The notes under the pieces: generated by a model
What the model was told of the DNA's origin: nothing
Database searches by the model: none
Seen by the model: only the letters and a program-made list of their open reading frames with translations
Shown here: piece by piece, positions 44,380 through 55,939 of the stretch
Numbering within the stretch: the first letter of the stretch is position 1
Layout: every line of letters starts with the position of its first letter
Assembly (NCBI GenBank): GCA_038025085.1
Contig: CM076147.1
Coordinates: forward strand, 11,156,501 to 11,220,500
Direction: 5' to 3'
Origin: Tetragonia tetragonoides
Taxonomy: Eukaryota > Streptophyta > Magnoliopsida > Caryophyllales > Aizoaceae
DNA length: 64,000 bases
Made by a program: the position numbers and the translations under genes

Positions 44380-45640
44380 TGGATGCCCGTGAGTATGCCC
44401 GTCCGTTGCACGGACTGTGATTATATAATAAAACTAATATAAAGTGATTATTAATCTCATCGAAAAATCAAAGTGTAATTGTCACTTATGAAAACCTATT
44501 AGTAATATATGGATAAATATTTATATAATCCATTTAATATCATGAACGTCATATAATAAGATTACTATGACTTTATATGGCATCTTATCTAATTTAAACT
44601 CTTATCATCAATTTTAATTAACTATTAATTAACTCATCTCATATGTTACATGATCCAAGAGGTAATAGTTTCAAAGTCTTTCTATACTTGATGTTGGTAC
44701 AACAATACTCTTATGTTGATATAAGTGTACAAGTAACATTTCAAAAATATGATCATTCTTTATGGTAAAATCAGTTTAAATGTCTAATGTATACGTTACT
44801 ACCTTTCAAAAAATAAAGAAGTTTTAGACGTAAACCTTAGAATAGCAAAACACATTTCAATGCTTGCTTGTTTTTTCAAAGTTATATGCGGTCAAAGTAC
44901 TGCCTTGAATAACGTAAAAAATTCAATGTAATTTTATTTGTGGTCCAGAGGGAGTACATTAATAATTATAAAGTTGAAGGGAACATAAACTGAAACCCTA
45001 AAATAACATGGGGGATCAGTATATTACGTACAATTATATAAGGGGATAAAATTATACATGATAATTGTAAGTTTCCTATCAAAGATTGGACCTAGAATCA
45101 TTTTAGATTTCATCCTTTATTTCTTTATTCTACACATACTCTTTTTATTATATTTTAACTTGAGATTGCTTTTTAGATTTTTATAACTAATATACATATT
45201 TTTCTCTTATTTTTACATGTAACTCTTTAGTTTTATGTCAACTTGTCAAGCGAATCACTGATTACCTTTTTAGGTGGACGCATCTAATGTTGTAAATCAA
45301 TAGAACATACTACAAATGAGTCTCATTTTAAAAGATATTTCGTACTCGTTCCAATGGTGTAAACAATTTAATTTCTTAAGCGGTGAAACTAAAGTTATAT
45401 GCTTTTTAAAGTCTAATAGTCTACTCTTTAATGATTTAGAAAAATACAACTTTAGTATATATTCTAAAACCTCTAATTAATAGTAACTCTTTAAGGATTT
45501 AGAAAAGTACAACTTTAGTATATATTCTATACCAAAACATATATTTCTATTTTATATTTATTTTAAAATTTTATTACAATGGCTCGCTTAGGTGGACGCT
45601 TGCAATACTGTCAGAAAATGCCTCTAATATATAGATATTA
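44380..45640. mobile_element. Unclassified insertion in the solo LTR
   Basis: About 1.26 kb absent from the intact LTR at 38.4-40.3 kb. Begins near CTAGGTGGATGCCCGTG with CCCGTCCGTTGCACGGAC, and ends near GCCTCTAATATATAGATA. AGGTGGACGC-like words occur three times (about 44383, 45272, 45590). No ORF. The CCGT-GCACGG start is a wording I associate with dispersed plant DNA elements, but termini and superfamily are not settled. Confidence 0.5.
44799..44954. mobile_element. Degenerate Stowaway-like MITE
   Basis: Right end GGTCCAGAGGGAG followed by TA (44955-44956). Left end CTACCTTTCAAAAAATAAAG preceded by TA (44797-44798). The ends agree with CTCCCTC-type Stowaway termini but with several mismatches. 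Nested inside the unclassified insertion. Confidence 0.45.
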
Positions 45641-45826
45641 TGATTATGATTGTATTAATAAAAGGGTTGGAAATTTCAAGACAATTAAAACAATGTAATT
45701 TAATCAACCATGATCTAGTAAAAGATAAAACACCGATTTGAATGATAGAAAATAGAATTTCAAACATAAATGAAACCCTCAGGAAGAACCTTGATGAAAA
45801 TAAAACGGAATATCAATGCTCATTAA

Positions 45827-46011
45827 GGGCATGTTCTTTTCAACTGGTTTCCAGTTTTGTCCAGTTTTGCCCAGTTTTGTCTAGTTACTAATTACAAAAT
45901 TCAATTTTGTCCAGTTTTGCCCAGTTTTGTCCAGAACAACAACAACAACAACAACAACAACAAATAATAATATGTATTAATAATATTTTTATTTTTATTT
46001 TTTATTATTGA

Positions 46012-46069
<58 letters not shown>

Positions 46070-46071
46070 GA

Positions 46072-46141
<70 letters not shown>

Positions 46142-46223
46142 TTATTTTTTATTATTTTTTATTATTTTTTATTATCGTTATTATTATTATTATTATAATA
46201 ATAATAATAATAATAATAGTAGA

Positions 46224-46275
<52 letters not shown>

Positions 46276-46493
46276 GTATTTCTTAATAACAATAATAAAA
46301 TAAAAATAATATTAATATTATTATTATTATTATTATTATTTTATTATTATTATTATTATTTACTATTGCTATTGCTATTGCTATTTCTATTCCTATTTTC
46401 AGTTTTTCCCAATTTTTCCCAGTTTCTCCCAGTTAGTTTTGTCCAATTTCTCCTAGTTACCAGTTCCAGTTTCCAGTTGAAAAGAACGAGCCC
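45827..46493. mobile_element. Harbinger/Tourist-type MITE
   Basis: Terminal inverted repeats GGGCATGTTCTTTTCAACTG (left) and GGGCTCGTTCTTTTCAACTG (reverse complement of right), flanked by TAA on both sides (45824-45826 and 46494-46496), the PIF/Harbinger 3-bp target duplication. Subterminal CCAGTTTTGTCCAGTTTTGCC and CCCAGTTTCTCCCAGTTA repeats lie inside both ends. The interior is almost entirely microsatellite. Confidence 0.8.
46008..46280. repeat. (TTA)n followed by (TAA)n microsatellite, hairpin-forming
   Basis: Roughly 130 bases of ATT/TTA repeats with two short interruptions (GATTTTATT), a TTTTTTATTA zone, then about 85 bases of AAT/ATA repeats. The two halves are mutually complementary, so the block can fold into a long AT hairpin. 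A smaller ATT array follows at 46312-46360, and an AAC array precedes at about 45935-45962. The leucine/asparagine reading frame across it is not a gene. Confidence 0.95.
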
Positions 46494-47506
46494 TAACTTG
46501 TGGTTGAGAGGAGTTGGCGCTTGACCCTCTTGTTTTGTGATTGATTGAATATTGAATGTGTTTGGAGTGTTTAGGGATGCACCTTTGATGATGGAGGAGG
46601 GAGAATGATGAATACTGAGAGTGTAGGGTGAATTAGAGCTCTCTAACCTTAATTAGTTGTTTTCTCACCAAATTATTTCCCTTGAAGATCCGTAAAAAAT
46701 GGGTATAAAATCTATATATGGAGGTAGGACTAGAGTTGGTACGGATTGGACAAAGAGATAAACTGAAAACAAGCACAGACGCCAGTTCCTTGGACTTTTC
46801 AGGGCCCAAATGGTACCACCGGGGATCGAGAGGTTGTCGCTCAAGGTGGGCGATCAACCACTCAAGTGAATGGTTCAACCATTTGCTGAACGATCTAGCC
46901 GTCCAGTTGAGCGGTAGAGCTGTTCAGCACAACGGATGAGCCGCCAAATTAGGGCGCAAGGCTAACTTTGATGGCCCAAAATTTCTTTGTTTGACCTTCA
47001 AATGACCCCGTGTTTTTTGGGTTGGATTCCCTATTCAAATATATTACTTTAGGCATATTGTAAGCGCCTAGTTCATATGTGTATTATAGGAGTTATGGCT
47101 CAGATACTAGAGAAATGTCTGTTTCAATTTACCTTGTGATAATCGGATCATATCTCATTTGTTTGTTATCGGAATCTGGTCAGTAATATGTCATTCCAAA
47201 GGTAATTTCTGAGAGTAATCAATTTTGAGTAGGCTAACTTGGGATGTTTTTTATAATGGATGGAAATCTTTTTTGAACCTTGTGGTGCGGTAATATGAAC
47301 ATTTATGTTTTGGTCCATAACTTTGGCGAATATATCTTTTGACTCAGATATCTGTTTGGGACGAGTAAGATGGCATTGGTAGTAAGGTTTATGAAATGGA
47401 GGGGAGCTTGACACAAGTTAATTCACATTGATATACATTTCATATTCTTAATTTTTGGTTATTATCGTGGGCCTTGAAAAGCGGGTGACATATAAGGGTG
47501 TTTACA

Positions 47507-48620
47507 CGCACAGTTTTACAATATGACGGTGAAAAGCAACACTCTTTATTCAGATAATGGGACAAGACCAGGGAGACATAAAGATTCATAAACTTTATTT
47601 TTAATTTTATATGTACGTGTGTGTATAAAAGTAGGTGAAATGGCAATTGAAAAGTGATTATTGACTAATTAAGCGCATTTTATGTCACAAGTAATTTGTG
47701 GACTAGTTGCATGTACTTTAACAAGGGTACGCATTTGGTCACTATCTTTATTAGATCCTATATTTGTGGATATTATGTTGCGATTACCTTAACAAATAAC
47801 TTTTGTGGGATATTATAGGTAACGTTTCTGGATTTTGAATCATGAAATTATGATTCTTTGATTACTTGACCTTTATTTGTTGTTACCTTTAATATCCCAC
47901 AAATATTTCAATTCCTAAAGTTAGAAATCGATACCAACCAATTCAAAATTCAATCACAAGATGTTTGCATGAGTAATATGCTCTTATATCCTAGGATCGG
48001 AGTTTAGACATTAATTTCAAGGGATTACATGATGAACCGTTGTAAAAATTTTGACTTCAGCTTTACCACAAATCCATCAATTCTTTGCTATTGATGCAGA
48101 TACCAATATGATTCATGAGAATAATAAGGTGTCACCGTTGTACTCTGCACATTGGGATACGGTACATGATTACATTTTACTGATATTTTCACATACAATA
48201 GTTGTCTTTGTTTGACTCTACACATAATTCAACATCATCCATTTTATTCCTATACCTATATGTAATGTGGAGAAATTGTGTTCTTTTTTTCTTTCTTTTT
48301 TTTTTCATCAGATTTGCTTTTAGAGGATCATATGAAAGTACTTTTTAATACAAATACAACATTGTATATTTCCTATTTTGAGTCCATTTACTTTATTCAA
48401 TTAATTAGTGGTCAATGTTTGACATGAATTCCAAAGATAGTCACTTGTGAGCAGATGTCGTACCTCATAACAAAAAGAAGAATCGTAATCAAAATAGTGT
48501 TTGTTGTAGCTTTAAACAAACATAATGTTCAAGAGTTACCTAGATTGAGAACACAAGTGACATGATTGTGGTCGGGAGAACACCCCATAAAGGCCACTTT
48601 GTGGTACTCCATTCAAAACT
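47507..48620. other. Unannotated stretch before MULE remnant
   Basis: AT-rich. No coding region until about 48480, where conceptual translation begins to resemble the N-terminal side of MULE transposases (not reliable). A T-run lies at 48283-48306. Confidence 0.4.
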
Positions 48621-50392
48621 AGAAAGATCTTGTGTACCTTAAGAATGATAAACAGAGGGTTGTTATTGGTTGCTTAGGAAACTGTTATTGGAACCTGACT
48701 GATGGACCACAACTGGAAGATAGTGGAGCATGGCAAATCAAGACATTTCAGCCAATACATGCTTGTGTGAGGACATTTAAAAGCATATTGATCACACAGA
48801 ATTGGTTGGCTAATGAGTATTTGTACAGGGTTTTGAGGGATCCAAGGACTAAACCCATGGAGATAAAAAATGTTATGAAGGCTAGGTACCATATTGTAGT
48901 GACTAGAAGGATGTGCGCAAGAGCGAAGAAGAAAGCACTTGAATCTGTCAACAATCTAATGAAAATGGTATTCCCAAGCCATATTTGAATGAGTTAGTCA
49001 TTTTCAATCCAGTGACTACTTATGTGCAGAAGACAATTGAAGGTGAAACAGGGAAACATGCACAATTCAAGTGGTTTTATGTTTGTTTTGGCGCATTAAA
49101 TAAAAGCACGGTGAATTTTTGCTGGCCAATTATTGAGATTGATAACATGCCTATGGGGGTCAATAATTATGTGTTGTAGGTAGAGATGGAAACAACCATA
49201 TATTTCCGGTAGCATGGGTTGTGGTTGAAGGTGAAACCAAAAGCAGTTGGAGTGGTCTTTGAGGTTGGTCGGTGAGGATTTAGAGATCGGACTAAGGGAT
49301 GGCTGGACCGTTTTTTCTGATCAACAAAAGGTCAATTCTTTAAGTTATTGCTATTTTCATTAAGTTATGTGCAATTTATATTAAGTTGTTGCAATTTTTG
49401 ACAATTGTTATATTTATCATTTATGTCGTAGAGCCTTATACCAACTATGATATATATATATATATATATGGCCTAATACTGAAACGAGAATGTGTGCTAG
49501 ACACATTTTCACCCATTTGAGGAACACTAATAAAGGGAGAGAGCTAGAAATTTAGTTTTGGAAGTGTGCAAAAGCTACTTCAAAGAGTGAATTTGAAGAG
49601 GAGTGTGAGATTTTGAAAGAATTGAGTGAGGAAGCTTACACTGAGTTAAAGGATAGGGAACCTGAAGTGTTCTGCAAATCACACTTCAAAACACACAGCT
49701 CATGTAATGTTATTGACAATAACATGGTCGAGACATTAACAGCTTTATTCTTTTCGCAAGGTATAAGCCAATTGTCTCAATGTTGGAGGATATTAGATTG
49801 GTACTGATGGAGAGAATGAGGCAGAAAAAGGCTATGGCTGGGAAGTTTGTGGCTTCTATTACACCAAGGATCAGTAAAAAGCTGGAACAAGCATACAATG
49901 AGCACTATAATTGTGAGGCTAAATGGAACGGGGAGTAAGACGGGCCTGATTTTCAGATAATTCATGAGGGGATAAGTCATGCAGTTAACCTTGATAAAGG
50001 GACATGTTTATGTAGAGCATGGGATCTAGCCTTGTTGCCAAACTATGAGTGCCATACTTTATATATGAACAGAAGACCCGAAGATTATTTGGCTAAGTAG
50101 TACAAGGTGGAGAATTACAGGGAACTTATGGCTCATTGTTGCAGCCATTTCCATGAACTACTTTCTGGAACCATGAGGGGTATGGGTCAGTTCTACCTCC
50201 TGATATTGTGAGAGGCAAGCCAGGCAGAAGGAAGCGAGCAAGGAGGAAGGACCCTACTGAGCCACCTAAGCAGACCACAACGTATTGTAGGAGGGGCTTG
50301 CCTACTCATTGCAACAGATGTGGTTCAACTGAACACAAAAAGAACAAGTGCCTTATTTCTGCACCTACACCTACTACTGGATTAGAGGTATG
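48621..50392 (+). pseudogene. Mutator-like (MULE) transposase, decayed
   Basis: Plus strand. 48632-48988 reads YLKNDKQRVVIGCLGNCYWN, WQIKTFQPIHACVRTF, NWLANEYLYRVLRDPR and ARAKKKALE, the MuDR DNA-binding region. The DDE core begins WFYVCFGALNK and WPIIEIDNMPMG (first Asp, about 49140); VFSDQQK (second Asp, about 49325) lies in another frame. A low-complexity AT insert with (TA)n interrupts at about 49330-49480. It resumes at 49570: FEEECEILKELSEEAYTELK, MLEDIRLVLMERMRQKKAMA. A SWIM-type segment GTCLCRAWDLALLP lacks the usual second Cys-His pair. The C-terminus has basic RGKPGRRKRARRKDP and a knuckle CNRCGSTEHKKNKC (50314-50355). Many stops and frameshifts; terminal inverted repeats not found. 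Confidence 0.85.
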
Positions 50393-51471
50393 AGCTTGCT
50401 TTCTCGTCTGCAAATTATGTCAAGTACTCACACACAGCTCCACAATCACAATGCATAGCAGTTTCATTCCATTTCTTAGCACAATGAAGACGATTCAAAC
50501 ACAGCACTCGCTTCATCTACAAGACCGCAATTAATCAAAACTACAGTTAAAGATCAAATTTTGAAAATTTCCTTCAAACAAATTCAGCGTTACTTACCCA
50601 ACTATTGCCACTCAAACATTTCGAGGGGCCATCTCCAACAAATTGGTGTTTGTTGTGGCTTGATTCAAATGAATATGCCCTGGATGTATCGCTAATTTGA
50701 GTTTTTGTGGCCTTAATTGAACCCAATTTCCAGATCTACCAAGAACCCTAATTTTTGTTTACCCTTTTGGGTGAGACTATAACTACATAGCAGTTACGCG
50801 GTTATAAAGAGAAGCGAGGGAAAAAAAAACAGCAAAATAGAAATAGAAAAAGGGAGATAAGAAAATAAACAGGGAGAAAATACAAGTGAAAAAAGATTAA
50901 TAGCGAAAAAAATACGAAAAATGATTAAAAAAGCTAATTAATAGCAAGATTCCCCTTAAATCCGATTCGGGGGAAAATCTGCACAAAATTAAGTTTTCAG
51001 GACCAACGTGACACATGCGTTTTTAAAAGGACCAGACTATCCAAGAGTCTTCATTTTTGGACCAATTTGGTAATCTGGGAAAAAATATATCAAATAAGGA
51101 TAATTCGACATATGATGCAAAAGATGTCGTCTGATAGTCATATTATCCTTCTCAATTTTTAGTTTCGAGTCAATATCGTCAGTTCTTTTGGAAGAATAAG
51201 GTGGACTATTGATGGGGGTCACTACACCAAGAGCACTATTGAGGAGTGTGGCAGTGTTTTGACAATCAATGAGGGTTTCTGTTGGAGAATCAGGACAGTC
51301 TAATTCCTCAAAGAAAATCAGAAGTTGTTTATGACCTTCTCTTATAGTTCCGTAAAGGTTCTATGTTGGACAAATTAGTGAGGAATTTGTTGGCGGAAAG
51401 TCATAGCACTTCTCTAACAATAAAAGATTTGCTTTCAAATTGAATGAAAGAAAGTGTATGAAAGACAATTG
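50393..51471. other. Unannotated stretch after MULE remnant
   Basis: Includes an A/G-rich low-complexity zone (50815-50945). Otherwise no supported coding region. The part up to 50800 could be MULE 3' flank or captured DNA; no inverted-repeat end was recognised. Confidence 0.4.
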
Positions 51472-54400
51472 TTTTTTTTTTTTGGTAATTAACTAATTTT
51501 ATTATGCCAAAAAGGCAAAATGCGCGTATAGTCACGAGTAGCTCTGACTAAAACGCAAGAGGTCTTACAATACTCCAATACAACCAATACTTCTTTCTAG
51601 AGAAAAATACAAACTCCTAAGATGTAATCTATGAGCAGATCACTCCAACTATACTCACTGCCACATTCCACCTAAATCAAATTGCCAACAAACTCTCCTT
51701 TTCTTGCTAATGTGTCACTTCCCCATCTGCCAACAAGAAGAAGCAGTATTCATCCAACAAATATATAACTCCACCATCAGTAAACATGAGCAAAGTCTTA
51801 GAACGACGCTACCTGGCCATGCTTAGCAAACCCATCAGCTATTTATGTTAGAATTTCAGCAAACACGGACTCTATTGTTCATACAAAGTTGATTTCTGTC
51901 AAAAAAAACCCCAAATTCATGTTAATCCCCCTGAATTACCTCGTGACACCGAACAACTCCAGCGCGTCCCATTCCCTTCTATATACACACCAGCTCCCTC
52001 TCATTATATTCCTCATACTTTGTTTCTTATAGCTGTACTGTTTTTGTATCAAAATTCCTCTACACAGCCTTTCTTTTCTTCTTATGTATACCCCTGATAG
52101 ATGTAATCATCTTTATCTTTAAACAGCTTATCACACCCTTTTAATGTTCCCAGGGCACAAGCTATTCACCCTTTTTTCGTTTTTTCCCATTCCTCTGCCT
52201 CCTCTCCCATAATCTTCTCAATCTTTGACAAAATTGCCTGATCGCTGTCTACCTACGAAATCCCTAGTTTCTTTGCAAAGCTAAATGTCTCAAAAGGATT
52301 ATTTGACTTCATTGGAGATAAGTCGTTGCAGCTGTGAATGGTTCTCAACCCTTAGCACACTCGATGACCCATCACAATCGGGCTCTCTTTAATTTTACCT
52401 TCTTTGCCAAGAACTAGCGCTTTCTGTCTTTCTTCTCTTCTCCTTCTCTTTCCTTGTTTTTTCTTACTATGGGCAAAAATTACACTGAGCAGAATGTCAT
52501 CCTCATAACCAGGCGGGTAAGTTGAGCCCAAATTGGTTGTGCTAGTGGAGTCCAAGCTATTTTCAGTCCAGTCCTCAACTTGGGTTTCATTTTGGGCCTC
52601 CTTTAAATTATCTTCAACCCCAATTTCCAGCTGACAGTGTCGACACTGCCTTACTGACTTGTCAACCAACTCTTTTTCAATGATTGTCGTATTATTCTTG
52701 ACTATTGCATTTCTATCAGCCTCGGACTCTGAGCCTCCAACAACACTAGTAATTGCACCCTCTTTTTCTTGGTGCCCCTGCTTGCTGTTGCACTCTCCAA
52801 CGCCTTGGGACTGCACATCAATTAATTGTGTTGCTTGCTGTGTAAAATTCAAATTATCCCCTGTTTCAGCTATGACGTCACCTGGTTTTTGCTGGCCTCA
52901 ATGTTTTCATGGAGGACAGCAACATCTTCAATTCCCTGATCTAGGGTGCTTAATTGAGTTTTCCTGTCTTCCTGCCTGTGTTCAACATGATTGACCAATG
53001 GAAATGGATTTGACTCTTTACTTGTCTCAGAGCTATCATCCTCTTCATATGGATCAAAGAACTCCTCCATTACTGATACCCTATGATGTTTTTGATTGAG
53101 CTCAAAGACAGATTTTCATTAATCTTGAACATGTAGTATGTAATTATTAAAACTCTACACCTCTTAAAGGTGTCAAAATTAATAGAGTCCATGTCATAAG
53201 CAACTACTCTGCCCCACATATTCCCAATTTTTCTCATGTTTTCTTCAGACCAGTGTGTTTAATGGCAGCCCATATATTGAAATCCAAGTACCTCGCCATC
53301 TCATCGTTTCGAAATCACTCCAATTTTTGATTTCCCTGTACCATTTCTCCAGCCATTCACCGCTTTCATTTTTCATCTTTTCCAGCATTTCTTTAGTCTC
53401 AAAAGTCAGTAGATGAAGCATACCACCCATGAAGCGCACCTTGATTCCAGATTCTCCATCTACGTGCATCTCCTTCTCTGCATCTTTTGCTGGGAGTTCA
53501 TTATGGCCATATCCCACCAAGTTTCTCTCAAGCCATTCCAGGTTGCTTTCGCATTGTGTCCCTTTAATTAAAGCGACTGGTTGTCCATCTTCCTTCAAGA
53601 ATTGCAATTCTTCTCTAACTTTTACCAACTCCTCACCTAGAATTTTATTATTGCACTCCATATCATCATCGTCCTCCAGAGCCTTTTGGACAAAGTCAAG
53701 TTTCCTTGTTCCAGTTCTTGTGATCACCTCCAAACAATTCTTTTCCCCTGGCTCCCTAGCTGCATTTCTTACTTTACTGTTTGTCGACTGTTCGGTTCTC
53801 TCCACATCTCCCTGAGTTTCCTCATTCTCCTTGTTGGGTTGTTTCTCTACCTCTAACTCCTTTCTGTTATTATTGTCTCTTAGAATTTGAGGCTGCTGTA
53901 GAGACCTCTTTTCTGGTTGAGGATCGCTTTTATCCCTTCTACCAAATTTTGCAACTTGCACCCTTAGTGGTGTCCCTTCATATCTCCTTCCATTCATATT
54001 TCTGATTGCCCTTTGAGCTTCGTTTGGAATCTGAAATTTGACGAAAGCGAATCGATGTTTTCTTCCTCCCTTCAACTTCCAAGGAACGAATACATCAACT
54101 ACTCTTCCATAACTCCAAAACATATCCCGCACTGCATTGTTAAACACATTCAGTGGAAGATTATCCATAAATAATGATATCAACCTAGAGCTCTCATTCC
54201 TCACTTGGCCGGGTCTGTTTCCAAGAATGGGTGGAGGCATCCTAACATCTCTTACCTGTTGCCTCACATGCCATACTCTCCTGGAAGGTTGTGTCGTAGG
54301 ACAGAAATCACTACTTGGAAAGCAAATTCCGACACAAATGCGGACAGCTACCCAAGATTAACAGGACAAGTCCTCAAAGACGTGCACTCGTCGTTGACAA
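51472..54400 (-). mobile_element. LINE with RRM-type ORF1 but no ORF2
   Basis: On the minus strand the element ends with AATAAAATTAGTTAATTACC and an A-run (the T-run at 51472-51484), a typical LINE 3' end. Going upstream there is about 700 bp of 3' UTR (51485-52190), and then directly the ORF1 reading region (52191-54267). The endonuclease-RT ORF2 of about 4 kb that should lie between ORF1 and the 3' UTR is absent. The 5' boundary is unclear, around 54300-54470 next to the TRIM insertion. The same ORF1-then-tail arrangement is seen in the remnant at the left edge of the window. Confidence 0.7.
52191..54267 (-). pseudogene. LINE ORF1 (RRM protein), frameshifted
   Basis: From ATG 54267, 340 codons open. 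RRM at residues about 30-110: LISLFMDNLPLNVFNNAVRD, FWSYGRVVDVFVPWKLKGGR, KHRFAFVKFQ (RNP1-like) and AQRAIRNMNGRRYEGTPLRV. Then a charged linker, EDDDMECNNKILGEELVKVR, and FLKEDGQPVALIKGTQCESN. WIEIxGLP-like WISIYGLPLN near the end precedes a stop at 53245. Homologous sense continues in other frames: FFDPYEEDDSS (53070 leftwards), an acidic Gln/Glu-rich part, RRRREERQKALVLGKEGK (about 52400), VMGHRVC, and IEKIMGEEAEEWEKTKKG to about 52191. It resembles RRM-bearing ORF1 proteins of BNR-like plant LINEs, which bind RNA. At least three breaks. Confidence 0.82.
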
Positions 54401-54480
54401 CTTAATACACATTTCAAAAATGAATAGAAAATCATTCAACTACAAATCTGACAAATTGACAATCTATTCAGTGATAAAAC

Positions 54481-55461
54481 TGTTGAATTATGCTCCTAAA
54501 TTAATTAAATAGAATTAATATTTGGTGGTAAATTATATTTCCTAAGAACTAGGAGTTGTGAGGCTACTGGAGTGACAATTAGTCACATAATTAGTGGTAC
54601 TAGTGGACTAGTGGGCATGTATCCCATGTTGAAAGTTGTTTAGAAGTTAGCCTATAAGCGATAGAAAAAAAAAAAGAAGTTAGCCTATATAAGTAGATAT
54701 TATAGTCATTGGTTAATTGGAATGGAGATTAGTAAATTAAGTTTATGACGTTGCATATATTATTATGTTCATTTCCCAACAAATTGATATCAGAGCTCTA
54801 GTGGTCTTGTGGCCTTGTGAGGGTTCAAAAATGAAGATATAGCAAATATGGAGAGAAGTGCTCCAAATATTGAAGGTTCGTTGATGAGAAGTGCATCAAC
54901 AAATTTCGTGATGCTTGATGAGAAGTACATCAACAAGTGAACGAGAAGTGCGTCTACAAATGTGAAGAAGGTTGATGAGAAGTGCATCAACAAATTGACA
55001 AGAAGTGCATCAAGGAGAGAAGTGCTCCTAAAACTGCAAGTTGGTGATACTGTGCATCAACAATAAAAACCAAAAAAAATAAATAAAAATGGTGACAATG
55101 ATGAGACATGCATCATAAAATGAAGAGAAGTACTTACAAGTTGTGGAGAGACGTACTCCATAGATCTTGAAGAAATTTTGGAGCAAGGGGGTGTGTTGAA
55201 TTATGCTCCAAAATCAGTTAAATAGAATTAATATTTGGTGGTAAATTATATTTCCTAAGAACTAGGAGTTGTAAGGTTAGTGGAGTGACAATTAGTCACA
55301 TAATTAGGGGTAGTAGTGGACTAGTGGGCATGTATCCCACATTGGAAGTTGTTTAAAAGTTTGCCTATATAAGTAGATATTGTAGTCATTTGCTAATTGT
55401 AATGGAGATCACTAAATTAAGTTTATGATATTGCATATATTATTATCTCCATTTCCCAACA
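54481..55461 (+). mobile_element. TRIM-like miniature LTR element
   Basis: LTRs 54481-54781 (301 bp) and 55194-55461 (268 bp), both starting TGTTGAATTATGCTCC and ending TTTCCCAACA. The target duplication AAAAC is perfect (54476-54480 and 55462-55466). After the 5' LTR, TTGATATCAGAGC (54784-54796) is a Met-type primer site. GGAGCAAGGGGGTG precedes the 3' LTR as purine tract. The 412-bp interior encodes nothing and is largely short repeats around AGAAGTGCATCAACAA. The 5' LTR holds an extra ~33-bp duplication (GAAGTTAGCCTATA twice) that explains its greater length. It must be mobilised by another copia element. Confidence 0.92.
54870..55070 (+). repeat. AGAAGTGCATCAACAA repeats inside TRIM-like element
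   Basis: GATGAGAAGTGCATCAACAA and variants (AGAAGTACATCAACAA, AGAAGTGCGTCTACAA, AGAAGTGCATCAAGGA) occur about six times at irregular 20-55-bp spacing between primer site and purine tract. Confidence 0.85.
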
Positions 55462-55466
55462 AAAAC

Positions 55467-55939
55467 CATACAGAAAGACACATAGTAAGTACACGTGGCA
55501 AAAGTCCGTCAGGTCCCACACCCGCGCCTGGTCAAGAGCGGGCGGACGACAGATGGGCATAAATCATAATTCATAATGCTTCACCTGCTCCACCTATGTG
55601 GGACACTTGAAAACAAGAAAATGGGGTGGAAGAAAGAGAGGAGCCAAACTAGCAGCCATTAGAACCCATTCAGAGAGTTCAAGTACAGCACTGGAATACA
55701 TATAAACATGAAGCCTCGAATCCACCAAGTCAACGAATTCAGTACAACGACTAAAGATCGTTGCAAGTCAACAAAGATGTTATTCTCAACATTTTTCCCT
55801 AACTATTGATTCAATACCTACTGAGAGTCGAGAGTTAATTTACTACATTGAATTGGTAGATTATGAGCCAAAAGAAAAAAGGATGATATTGGTACTTGCA
55901 GGCTGTATATTAGTTACCAAACTGAACGGGCAACTCTCA
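55467..55939. other. Unannotated stretch
   Basis: No supported coding region. GC content and texture (CACGTGGC, CCCACACCCGCGCC) resemble gene flank. May be host DNA. Confidence 0.35.

Larger units (their letters stand above)
43730..47506 (-). mobile_element. Solo LTR of the Tat element 2 family, split by insertions
   Basis: 43730-44378, about 45640-45826 and 46494-47506 together align along the LTR at 38407-40318. Shared landmarks are the start TGTAAG/TGTAAACACC, CACCCAATT-CTCCCGTT, GTTGCACGGTT, AACCCTCAGGA, the TATA-box segment with GGAGGTAGG, TTTCTTTGTTTGACCT, GATCATATCTCATT, and the end TTATCATCGGG ... GGTGTCTACA (here GGTGTTTACA). No internal element sequence is present, so this is a solo LTR left by recombination. 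It is much diverged. No matching target duplication was found. Confidence 0.75.

Noticed and set aside
46008..46286. 92-codon open frame rich in Leu and Asn
   Set aside because: It is a translation of ATT/AAT trinucleotide repeats; no start context or homology supports a gene.
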